Source of the DNA: MGR-bin208 sp043779285
GTDB taxonomy: Bacteria; Bacteroidota; Bacteroidia; Chitinophagales; Chitinophagaceae
Reading direction: 5' to 3'
Length of the DNA: 19,941 bases
NCBI GenBank assembly: GCA_043779285.1
Contig: JAYWEL010000194.1
Span: 1 to 19,941, forward strand
The translations under genes were made by a program, and so were the position numbers. Below the pieces are notes generated by a model, which searched no databases, was not told where the DNA came from, and saw only the letters and a list, made by a program, of their open reading frames with translations. Shown one piece after another: positions 1 to 7,303 of the stretch; position 1 is the first letter of the stretch, and every line of letters begins with the position of its first letter.

Positions 1-7
1 TAAACAG

Positions 8-78
8 TAAATAGTCCAATGCGCTTTTCTGCGGTATAATACCATCTAAGATTTACACATAGTCCGTTGGACTATTTA
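8..78. repeat. 12-bp inverted repeat, alternative pairing arms
   Basis: TAAATAGTCCAA at 8-19 is exactly repeated in reverse complement at 67-78, with 47 nt between. The right arm overlaps the right side of the inner stem of the hairpin at 39-95 (GGACTAT, 69-75), so in RNA this pairing and that hairpin cannot form together. A short palindrome GGTATAATACC (33-43) also competes with the outer stem of that hairpin. The arms are seen directly; a switching role is inference. Confidence 0.55.
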
Positions 79-110
79 GTAAATCAAGATGGTATAACAT
101 ATTTTTTTTT
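39..110 (+). terminator. Nested long hairpin followed by T9, terminator-like
   Basis: Three stacked stems share one axis: ATACCATCT (39-47) with AGATGGTAT (87-95), GATTTAC (50-56) with GTAAATC (79-85), and ATAGTCC (59-65) with GGACTAT (69-75) around a GTT loop. Nine T residues follow at 102-110. This is the shape of an intrinsic terminator on the + strand, though AT-rich and with a 6-nt gap before the T-run. It could end a gene left of the window or act as a leader attenuator for the HD gene that starts about 50 nt downstream. Confidence 0.5.
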
Positions 111-161
111 GACGAATTGCATATTATAATTGGGATAGGAAACAATAACCAAAGGATGTTC

Positions 162-776
162 ATGAAGAACTTTAAAAGCAATAAAAAGACTGATTTTTTG
201 AAAGCGGAAAAATTTATCCTTTCCGAATTACAGAATGGACTTTCATCCAATTTATCTTATCATGGTTATCATCATACAATAGATGTGCTTGATGCGTCAA
301 TGCGTATAGCCGATTTTGAAATGATCAGTGACGATGACAGAAAACTCCTCCGGATTGCTGTTCTTTTTCACGACTCAGGCTTTTTGCGGGTATATGATAA
401 CCATGAAGAAATTGGTTGTGATCTTGTCAATGAATATTTACCCGGATTTGGATTTTCTGCGGTACAGATACAGACCATTTGTGGAATGATTAGAGCAACT
501 AAAGTTCCACAAAGACCCGAAACTTTATTGGAGAAGATAATCTGTGATGCAGATCTTGATTATTTGGGAAGAGAAGACGTAGAAGAAGTTTCGCAACTGC
601 TGTACGAGGAATTAAAGATTCAGAAAAAAATAATGGATAAGGATTTATGGAACGAAATACAAATTGATTTTCTACGTATTCATCATTATCATACCGCTTC
701 TTCAAAAATAATAAGAGAGCCCGAAAAACTTAAATATCTGAATAAGTTAATGAAGTTGCATCCGGATGAAATCTAA
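162..776 (+). CDS. HD-domain metal-dependent phosphohydrolase
   Basis: A 204-residue soluble protein of the HD superfamily. Metal ligands can be read in order: the YHHT motif (H37/H38), LFHDSG (H70-D71), a histidine in DNHEE (H81), and an ICDADLDYLG segment with D129/D131. HD proteins hydrolyse phosphate mono- or diesters of nucleotides, but nothing here fixes the substrate. I start at 162 because AAAGGA (151-156) sits 5 nt upstream; an ATG at 156 and a longer frame from 117 are alternatives, but the longer one adds residues of no HD character. It is preceded by the hairpin/T-run at 39-110 and converges on the cyclic-nucleotide-binding gene, the two stop codons overlapping by 4 bp. Family certain, function open. 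Confidence 0.85.
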   Translation: MKNFKSNKKTDFLKAEKFILSELQNGLSSNLSYHGYHHTIDVLDASMRIADFEMISDDDRKLLRIAVLFHDSGFLRVYDNHEEIGCDLVNEYLPGFGFSAVQIQTICGMIRATKVPQRPETLLEKIICDADLDYLGREDVEEVSQLLYEELKIQKKIMDKDLWNEIQIDFLRIHHYHTASSKIIREPEKLKYLNKLMKLHPDEI

Positions 777-1240
777 CTGGCATTCGATCTCTTCATCTCA
801 TGTAATGCTTTATTTCCTTCCCGGATTCTTTTACAAAGTATTTTTATCATTCCTTTGCTTACTTCCGGTCTTAATTCCATCAGGTCATAAAATGGTTCCT
901 GGTCAATACGGAATAATCGGCAATCCGTTTTTGAAATTACACTAGCCGATCTGGTCTCTGTATCCAACAATGCCAATTCGCCGAAAAAATTATTTTCGCC
1001 TAATGTGGCCAGTAAATGTTTTTCTTTAAAAACTTCAACAATGCCTTCCAAAATCACATACATACAGTTTCCCGGATCGCCTTCTTTAACTATTACTACG
1101 TCTCTTTGAACATCATGTTCCTGCATCAGGTGTGCAATTTCAGCCAAAATAGTTTCAGGGGTTTCTTTAAAAATAGAAAGTGATTTTAATAAAACGACCC
1201 GTTCTATAATCAGGAGATTGTGATGATCTGGATTTTGCAT
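773..1240 (-). CDS. Stand-alone cyclic-nucleotide-binding domain protein
   Basis: A 155-residue protein that is almost entirely one CRP-type cyclic-nucleotide-binding domain. The beta-roll runs from about residue 20 to 110 and carries a near-canonical phosphate-binding cassette, FFGELALLDTETRSAS (85-100), with the ligand-contacting Glu (E88) and Arg (R97) both present, so real cNMP binding is plausible. No helix-turn-helix follows, so it is not a CRP-like transcription factor. It starts 21 nt after the stop of the transporter-HEAT gene and in the same reading frame, and is almost certainly co-transcribed with it. In related transporter proteins I recall this domain as the C-terminus of the same polypeptide, so it probably regulates the transporter. 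No clear ribosome-binding site precedes it. Confidence 0.85.
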   Translation of the reverse strand: MQNPDHHNLLIIERVVLLKSLSIFKETPETILAEIAHLMQEHDVQRDVVIVKEGDPGNCMYVILEGIVEVFKEKHLLATLGENNFFGELALLDTETRSASVISKTDCRLFRIDQEPFYDLMELRPEVSKGMIKILCKRIREGNKALHEMKRSNAS

Positions 1241-1261
1241 TTCATGGAATTGTTAAGTTAA

Positions 1262-4051
1262 TTAATTCAAATGTTCCTTTTCTTTATAAAAAGAAGCAAG
1301 ATGGTTGCTTGTTTCGGATAATAATTTATTTTCTGAATTCATGTAATAAGAATAAAGTTTTTCGGTAATGATGGATGGCTTATTCTTTAATGAGTATAGC
1401 AAGCAGGCCTTAGTCCAATCATTGTAATTATGCTCCGGATCTTCTATTATTAAAGTTAAAACATCTGATTCTACTAATGGTAATTCTGCCTGATATTTAA
1501 TTAACGAGGAAGTTTTAAAAATCAAATCAGTAGGTTCATGAATAATACAGAAATGCATGGCAAATTCTTTATAAACGCTTACTTCAATCAATTCGAAGGC
1601 ATTTGCGGTGGACTCTTTTGTACCTAATTCAAATCCGGCCATGGCTTTACGAATTTTTGTTTTATCGTACATGAAGGAAAAAATGTAAAGACATTTTTCT
1701 TTTAAGTTATCTAATTCAATTTCAAGTGCCCGAATCAGTAATGAATAAACTTCAGGCTGGTTCCTGAAAAATTTAAGTTGAAAAGTCAGGTTTGTTGAAA
1801 TGTGCAAATAATTTTTCAATAAGGGAATGAAAAATTCATTATTGCCCTTGCAATGAAAATTAAGATGATAAAGGGATGATAAGATCAAGCCTGAATCCTG
1901 AGGAAATTGTACAATTGTTTTTTCTAAAATTTGAATAGATTCTTCGCCACCTATTTTTCGTAATAGCCTGAACAATTTTCTTCTTTTCGTGTCGATTGTT
2001 TTTTTAGATGTGAAATAGTCTTCTAAAATGGGTAAACAGGTTTTCTCCGATTTGAAAAGAGCATTCAGATAAATACTGTCATTTTTTGTTGCTAAGAATT
2101 TTAATAATACAGCGTTGATCAATTCCCTGTTTTTTGAAAAAGAAACTAATTCCAAAGCCATATTATTCAGTTTTGGATTGCTGTCATTCAGGAACGTAAG
2201 GATAAAATCTTTAAAGTCATTTGTAGTGTGTAATCTTTTTAATATGTTTAATGCGTTAATTCTCTTCTCTATTTCATCACTGTTTAAAAGGGATAACAGA
2301 TAGTCATTCGCATGATGTTTTTGATTATTTTCTGCGTTATTTATTATGGCAATGACTGCAGCATTAATTACAATTTGGTCACGGTGTTTAAAAAAAGAAG
2401 ATATATCCTCTTTCAAATCAAGGGTGGATACCGCACTGATAATATTAGCTAATTGTAAAGGTTCTTTTTCTGACAACATCATTTCTTTTAATGCCGGTAA
2501 TAAGACTTGATGTCCTTTTTGTTTAATGCTTTGTATAGCCTGTTGGCGTACTACATGTGAAGTATGCTTTAATGCAGATTCGAAAAATAAAGAATGATCG
2601 ATGTCTTGTGTTTCAGCTAAATGTAAAATGGTTAATGCTTCCTTTTCATTACTAGTTTCCATTTTATGTAAAAGAATCTGAATAGATTTTTTATCGGTAA
2701 TTGTAATATCTCTTTCATGAAGAATCCGTTTGTGAATGGATTCGGTTAGTAAATGTGCATAATGTTTATCAACAAAAAAAGAAAACAAAATCCATAAAAC
2801 AGTTAATATAATCAGTAGAATACTCAGTGTTTCAAATTTGATTTCTTTTTGATTATCTGTTAAAAATAAAAGAACGAAGCCGGTTATTAAAAAAGCAAAA
2901 GGATCCATTAAGCCTTTAATCAATGTATGACCTTTCAGGCGTTGATGTGCAGGAAGTGGTTGCAACGTGGCAAGCATCACCGGCGATTGGATAGAAGATA
3001 GCAATGCATCAATAGAGATAGCCATGATGCCGAATAAATAAAATATGATCAAATTGGATGAACTGCCTGAATAATAATAGGAAATAAGGCTAAGCATTAA
3101 TAAAAATACAGGTGTAATCAACATGGCAGTTTTCAAACCTAATCTGTCCAATAACCGACTGGTAAAAACAAGTTTTACAACTAAGGTCAATCCACGACTG
3201 ATGGCTAAAAAAATGGCAAAAAATCCAGCCATGTTTTTATCAGAATTAAACTGTTTTTTTACAAATCCATAAAAAACAAAACTGATAATTAGGTAAAAAC
3301 AAAAGGAAAAGAACGACAGAAAGGAAAGTGTACGAATGAGTTTGTTTTTTGAAATGGCAGCAATCAGTGTTTTGATTTTTTCTGTTGCAAAATGATGTGG
3401 TTGTTTTACTGGCTGATGTATGTCGTGGTTGGAATGACTGATTTTTATAAATTCTCTTGATTTGGAAATGGAATAGAAAACGACAAATGAAACAAGTAAG
3501 CAGGCAAAAGAAATCCAAAGTAGATTTTCTGTGCCAAATACCGGAACTAATATTGCAGCAATCAGGTAACCCATCATTTTTGCCGGAAGATCTCCTCCAC
3601 TAACTATTGCAAATAACCGTTTACTTTGCCGCACATCAAATAGTAAAGCTACCAATCCCCAGAATTCAAGATTGTTCAGTAAATACAATAAATAGTAAAA
3701 AGCCAGCATCAGATACAAAATCCAATTAACCTCTGAAGTGAGGAAAAGCCGGAAAAATAAAATAACAAGTGTTATAAAAATAAGAACAGTAAAAATCAAT
3801 TTTTTTGTAGAAAGAAGATGTTCCAGTTTATTGTATAAAAAACTGAAGCCCCAAAGTATCAAAGCCGTAAGAATATAAACATGGGGTAATTCGTTGGCAG
3901 GATTGTTTGTTAAAAAAAGAGTGATGGAGGCTGTAAAAAACAAGGCTATTGCTGCTCCCTGAAAAAATTGAAATACAAATAGTTTAGTGACCAGTTGTTT
4001 TTCAGATTCCCGGATCTTTAAAAATTGGGATATCGTTCTCTTGTTTTGCAA
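1262..4051 (-). CDS. NTT/MFS-like membrane transporter fused to HEAT repeats
   Basis: A 929-residue protein in two halves. Residues about 20-430 hold about twelve hydrophobic helices; the loops include SRLLDRLGLK (298-307) and QPLPAHQRLKGHTLIKGL (364-381), which resemble the nucleotide transporter (NTT, ATP/ADP translocase-like) branch of the major facilitator superfamily. From about 455 on it is soluble and made of alpha-helical HEAT-like repeats. NTT-HEAT fusions are known in free-living bacteria, but their substrates are not settled, so ATP/ADP exchange should not be assumed. The frame opens at TTG (4051), with an in-frame stop two codons upstream and no ATG before the fourth helix, so TTG (or the adjacent ATT) is the likely start. 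The gene is divergent from ridA and followed in the same frame by the cNMP-binding protein. Confidence 0.75.
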   Translation of the reverse strand: MQNKRTISQFLKIRESEKQLVTKLFVFQFFQGAAIALFFTASITLFLTNNPANELPHVYILTALILWGFSFLYNKLEHLLSTKKLIFTVLIFITLVILFFRLFLTSEVNWILYLMLAFYYLLYLLNNLEFWGLVALLFDVRQSKRLFAIVSGGDLPAKMMGYLIAAILVPVFGTENLLWISFACLLVSFVVFYSISKSREFIKISHSNHDIHQPVKQPHHFATEKIKTLIAAISKNKLIRTLSFLSFFSFCFYLIISFVFYGFVKKQFNSDKNMAGFFAIFLAISRGLTLVVKLVFTSRLLDRLGLKTAMLITPVFLLMLSLISYYYSGSSSNLIIFYLFGIMAISIDALLSSIQSPVMLATLQPLPAHQRLKGHTLIKGLMDPFAFLITGFVLLFLTDNQKEIKFETLSILLIILTVLWILFSFFVDKHYAHLLTESIHKRILHERDITITDKKSIQILLHKMETSNEKEALTILHLAETQDIDHSLFFESALKHTSHVVRQQAIQSIKQKGHQVLLPALKEMMLSEKEPLQLANIISAVSTLDLKEDISSFFKHRDQIVINAAVIAIINNAENNQKHHANDYLLSLLNSDEIEKRINALNILKRLHTTNDFKDFILTFLNDSNPKLNNMALELVSFSKNRELINAVLLKFLATKNDSIYLNALFKSEKTCLPILEDYFTSKKTIDTKRRKLFRLLRKIGGEESIQILEKTIVQFPQDSGLILSSLYHLNFHCKGNNEFFIPLLKNYLHISTNLTFQLKFFRNQPEVYSLLIRALEIELDNLKEKCLYIFSFMYDKTKIRKAMAGFELGTKESTANAFELIEVSVYKEFAMHFCIIHEPTDLIFKTSSLIKYQAELPLVESDVLTLIIEDPEHNYNDWTKACLLYSLKNKPSIITEKLYSYYMNSENKLLSETSNHLASFYKEKEHLN

Positions 4052-4189
4052 AATTTATAGAAATAACATTAAATGTAATTAAATAATTCTTTATGTCTGT
4101 TATCATAATTATTAATGTTGAAATACATGCATGGATTGCTGTTTTCTCACCTATCTGTAATAACTTTCAAGCAAAATCATATTTTTAAA

Positions 4190-4609
4190 ATGGCTGAAAT
4201 ATTTAATACTGCAAATGCCGCAACTCCATTAGGTGCTTATCCACACGCAAGAAGAGTAGGGGATATAGTATTTCTTTCAGGTATTGGCCCCAGAAGTGCA
4301 ATTGATAATACGATCCCCGGATTGAAATTAGATGAGGAAGGAAATATTATTTCTTATAGCATAGAAATGGAAACCCATGCCGTTTTTGCCAATGTAAAAG
4401 CTGTATTGGAAGCGAGTGGCAGCAGTTGTGAAAATATGGTTGATGTAACTGTTTTTTTAACCAACATGAAAACTGATTTTCCGGTTTACAATAAAATATA
4501 TGGGGAGTATTTTAAAAACATACAGGCGTGTAGAACAACCGTTGAAGTTAAAAGTTTACCAACACCCATTGCCATCGAATTAAAAGTTATTGCTACAATC
4601 AACAAATAA
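4190..4609 (+). CDS. RidA family protein, probable 2-aminomuconate deaminase
   Basis: A 139-residue protein of the RidA/YjgF/UK114 family, trimeric cytosolic enamine/imine deaminases. The family arginine is in CRTTVEV (R115), and the conserved C-terminal glutamate is in AIELKV (E130). The segment GPRSAIDNTIPGLKLDEEGN (33-52) is longer than in housekeeping RidA and resembles 2-aminomuconate deaminases. Together with the kynureninase and kynurenine monooxygenase genes downstream, this supports a role in degrading 2-aminomuconate, made from 3-hydroxyanthranilate. The frame is open from 4115, but the first 25 residues have no family similarity, so I start at MAEIFNT. A one-mismatch -7 box, TAACTTTC, lies at 4161-4168. 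Family certain; the substrate is inferred from context and could instead be the generic RidA imine. Confidence 0.85.
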   Translation: MAEIFNTANAATPLGAYPHARRVGDIVFLSGIGPRSAIDNTIPGLKLDEEGNIISYSIEMETHAVFANVKAVLEASGSSCENMVDVTVFLTNMKTDFPVYNKIYGEYFKNIQACRTTVEVKSLPTPIAIELKVIATINK

Positions 4610-4636
4610 TGTCATTTTATGAAAACTTCAGACAAC

Positions 4637-4644
4637 TATATTTG
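4637..4644 (+). promoter_or_regulatory. TAnnTTTG -7 box before kynU
   Basis: TATATTTG matches the Bacteroidota -7 consensus exactly and ends 5 nt before the kynU ATG, so transcription would begin at or beside the start codon. The -33 side is weak: only TTT at about 4616-4619. It would give kynU an internal promoter in addition to any read-through from ridA. Confidence 0.45.
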
Positions 4645-4649
4645 TAACA

Positions 4650-5927
4650 ATGGAATTTAAAAATACACTTGGTTTTGCTCAGCAACTTGATCTGCAGGAT
4701 CCACTAAGGACTTTCAGAGAAAAATTCTACATCCCCTTAATTCAAGGAAAAGAATGTATTTATTTTACCGGCAATTCATTGGGATTGCAGCCAAAAGCTG
4801 TTAAAGAATATGTTGATCAGGAACTTGAAGACTGGGCCAGGATGGGTGTTGAGGGGCATATACATGCCAGAAAACCATGGTTACCTTATCATGAATTATT
4901 CCCGCAACAGATTTCAAAAATGGTAGGTTCTTTGCCAGAAGAGGTTGTTGTTATGAATCAACTGACTGTAAATTTGCATTTATTAATGGTTAGTTTTTAC
5001 CGACCAACAGCACAACGTTATAAAATAATTTGCGAAGCAAAAGCGTTTCCTTCCGATCAATATGCTATGGAGTCGCAGGTAAAGATTGCAGGTTTCAATC
5101 CGGATGATGCCATCATTGAAGTAAATCCGAGAGAAGGAGAATACACTATCCGTACAGAAGATATTTTAAAACTAATTAATGAAAATAAAGATTCTGTTGC
5201 TTTAGTTTTATTTGGTGGAGTAAACTATTATACCGGTCAGGTTTTTGACATGAAAACGATAACAGCCGCAGCACATGAAGTTGGTGCATATGCTGGTTTC
5301 GATCTGGCTCATGCTATCGGTAATGTTCCACTTCAATTGCATGAGTGGGATGTGGATTTTGCTTGCTGGTGTTCTTATAAATATTTGAATTCCGGACCGG
5401 GTGGAGTTGCCGGGGTTTTCATAAACTATAAGCATGCAACTAATCCGGAGCTTCCACGATTTGCCGGTTGGTGGGGATACATAAAAAAAACCCGTTTTAA
5501 TATGGAGAAAGGTTTTGAAGCAATTCCAACTGCAGAAGGATGGCAACTCAGTAATGCGCCGGTTTTATCAATGGCTGCTCATAAAGCGTCTCTCGATCTT
5601 TTTGAAGAAGCGGATATGAAAAACCTGTTGGATAAGTCGAAACTTTTATCCGGTTATCTTCATTTTGTTTTGCATGATATCAATAGCCGACAATCTGAAA
5701 AAATCATTGAAATAATAACACCTGCTAATGAAGAGGAAAGAGGTTGTCAGGTTTCTATATTCATGTTGCAAAAAGGAAAAGAAGTATTTGAAGAGTTGAC
5801 TTCACAGGGAGTGATAGCCGATTGGCGTGAACCGAATGTGATTCGGGTGGCACCGGTGCCTATGTATAACCGTTATGAAGAAGTATGGAAATTTGGGAAC
5901 ATCATTGAAAATATTTTGTGCAATTAA
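4650..5927 (+). CDS. kynU: Kynureninase
   Basis: A 425-residue PLP enzyme of fold type I, the usual length for kynureninase. It cleaves kynurenine to anthranilate, or 3-hydroxykynurenine to 3-hydroxyanthranilate, releasing alanine. Visible motifs are FTGNSLGLQP near the N-terminus (39-48), GGVNYYTGQ (189-197), the pyridine-nitrogen aspartate in GFDLAHAIG (D218), and WCSYKYLNSGPGG (240-252), whose lysine K244 forms the Schiff base. The active-site region is very like the animal enzyme, which prefers the 3-hydroxy substrate; that fits the adjacent monooxygenase. It follows ridA by 40 nt and precedes kmo by 14 nt. There is no Shine-Dalgarno sequence, but a -7 box lies just upstream. Confidence 0.97.
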   Translation: MEFKNTLGFAQQLDLQDPLRTFREKFYIPLIQGKECIYFTGNSLGLQPKAVKEYVDQELEDWARMGVEGHIHARKPWLPYHELFPQQISKMVGSLPEEVVVMNQLTVNLHLLMVSFYRPTAQRYKIICEAKAFPSDQYAMESQVKIAGFNPDDAIIEVNPREGEYTIRTEDILKLINENKDSVALVLFGGVNYYTGQVFDMKTITAAAHEVGAYAGFDLAHAIGNVPLQLHEWDVDFACWCSYKYLNSGPGGVAGVFINYKHATNPELPRFAGWWGYIKKTRFNMEKGFEAIPTAEGWQLSNAPVLSMAAHKASLDLFEEADMKNLLDKSKLLSGYLHFVLHDINSRQSEKIIEIITPANEEERGCQVSIFMLQKGKEVFEELTSQGVIADWREPNVIRVAPVPMYNRYEEVWKFGNIIENILCN

Positions 5928-5941
5928 GATGGAAAATGAAA

Positions 5942-7294
5942 ATGAAAAAGGATAAAATAATCATTATAGGTGCTGGATTAGTCGGCTCTTTACTTTCTAT
6001 TTTTCTTGCAAAAAAAGGATATACTGTACATATTTATGAAAGAAGGTCTGACATGCGGCAGGAAGAAATGTCTGCTGGCCGATCCATTAATCTGGCATTG
6101 AGTGACCGTGGAATAAAGGCTTTGAATGAGGTGGGTATTATGGAGGAGATAAGAACTATAGCCATTCCAATGCCTGGGCGGTTAATTCATAATCTGGATG
6201 GGTCTACCGTTTTTCAGCCTTATGGAAACGAAGGACAAGCAATTCATTCTGTTTCAAGAGCTGAATTGAATTGTAAATTGATGGATCTGGCAGAACAATA
6301 TGGTGTGAATATTATTTTTAATAAGAAGTGTACTCATATTGATTGGGATAAAAGTGAAGTAAAATTTGAAAATGAGGAGAGTACAGCATCAGAAATTATT
6401 CCATTTGAATTATTATTTGGTGCCGATGGGGCTTTTGCCGCAACCCGGTTGCAACATATGCTTCGGCATGATAAATTTGATTACAACCAATATTATATCG
6501 ATTGTGGGTATAAAGAACTGACTATACCCTCGGGAACCCATGGTTCTTTTTTATTAGAGAAAAATGCATTGCATATCTGGCCACGTAAAGAATATATGTT
6601 AATTGCACTGCCGAATATGGATGGCAGTTTTACTTGTACTTTATTTTTTCCTTTTGAAGGCGAAAAGTCTTTCGATAAATTGGATAACCCGGAGAACGTA
6701 CAGTTATTTTTCGAAAAAGAATTTGCAGAAGCAATATCACTTATACCCGACCTTGTCGAACAGTTTTTCAAAAACCCGATAGCATCTTTGGTAACTGTAA
6801 AATGCTTTCCCTGGATCAGGGAAGATAAGTTTTCGTTGATTGGTGATGCGGCTCATGCGGTTGTTCCATTTTATGGCCAGGGTATGAACTGTGGATTTGA
6901 GGACTGTTTGGTTTTAAACAATCTGATCGATGAATTTGATCATGACTGGAATTTAATTCTGGAGAAATTTCAGTACTTGAGAAAACCGGATGCCGATGCT
7001 ATTGCAGATATGGCCATTGATAATTTTATTGAAATGAGGGCTAAAACAGCCGATCCGAAATTCCTATTGCAGAAAAAAATCGAAGCCAAAATGCAAGCTA
7101 AATATCCGGAACTTTGGATTCCATCCTATGCACAGGTTACATTTCGTCCCGATATCCGTTATTCAGAAGCTTTTAAAAATAGCCGAAAACAGGAAGCTAT
7201 CATGAAAGAAATCATGATTCATCCCCACATTGAAAAATTATGGGAAACCGATGAAATAATAGAAATGATTTATTCTAAAATTCAGGAAGCATAA
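5942..7294 (+). CDS. kmo: Kynurenine 3-monooxygenase
   Basis: A 450-residue flavoprotein that hydroxylates L-kynurenine to 3-hydroxykynurenine with NADPH and O2. The Rossmann motif IIIIGAGLVGS (6-16) binds FAD ADP; GRSINLALSDRG (46-57) is a KMO signature; GDAAHAVVPFYGQGMNCGFED (301-321) is the second FAD motif of aromatic hydroxylases. HIWPRKEYMLIALPNMDGSF (211-230) is also strikingly like eukaryotic KMO. It ends without the C-terminal membrane anchor of the mitochondrial enzyme, as in Pseudomonas KMO. I chose ATG at 5942 because GGA lies 8 nt upstream; ATG at 5936 and GTG at 5918 (overlapping the kynU stop) are in frame too. It forms a tight cluster with kynU, whose product uses its product. 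Confidence 0.96.
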   Translation: MKKDKIIIIGAGLVGSLLSIFLAKKGYTVHIYERRSDMRQEEMSAGRSINLALSDRGIKALNEVGIMEEIRTIAIPMPGRLIHNLDGSTVFQPYGNEGQAIHSVSRAELNCKLMDLAEQYGVNIIFNKKCTHIDWDKSEVKFENEESTASEIIPFELLFGADGAFAATRLQHMLRHDKFDYNQYYIDCGYKELTIPSGTHGSFLLEKNALHIWPRKEYMLIALPNMDGSFTCTLFFPFEGEKSFDKLDNPENVQLFFEKEFAEAISLIPDLVEQFFKNPIASLVTVKCFPWIREDKFSLIGDAAHAVVPFYGQGMNCGFEDCLVLNNLIDEFDHDWNLILEKFQYLRKPDADAIADMAIDNFIEMRAKTADPKFLLQKKIEAKMQAKYPELWIPSYAQVTFRPDIRYSEAFKNSRKQEAIMKEIMIHPHIEKLWETDEIIEMIYSKIQEA

Positions 7295-7299
7295 CTTTG
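7292..7299 (+). promoter_or_regulatory. TAnnTTTG -7 box before pyrF, overlapping the kmo stop
   Basis: TAACTTTG is a perfect -7 consensus whose first three bases are the kmo stop codon and whose last base is 4 nt before the pyrF ATG. No TTG is seen at a -33 distance, so promoter activity is uncertain. Confidence 0.4.
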
Positions 7300-7303
7300 C
7301 AAC

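Noticed and set aside
102..132. Promoter of the HD gene (TTTG at 108-111 with TATAATTG at 125-132)
   Set aside because: The -7 match has one error and the spacing of 13 nt is too short for the known consensus.
53..250. Minus-strand open frame of about 65 codons over the HD gene start and upstream hairpin
   Set aside because: The translation is hydrophobic and AT-driven with no family features, and it runs antisense through the hairpin region and the real HD gene.
1241..1261. Frameshift or sequencing error joining the transporter and cNMP-binding genes
   Set aside because: The two are already in the same frame and are separated by two stop codons, so a single indel would not join them; I report it as a fission instead.
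4115..4189. 25-residue N-terminal extension of the RidA protein
   Set aside because: It has no RidA similarity and no signal-peptide logic; the family N-terminus begins at MAEIFNT (4190).
5208..5546. Minus-strand open frame of about 112 codons inside kynU
   Set aside because: It is the complement of the conserved PLP-binding region of kynureninase; composition and lack of motifs mark it as a shadow.
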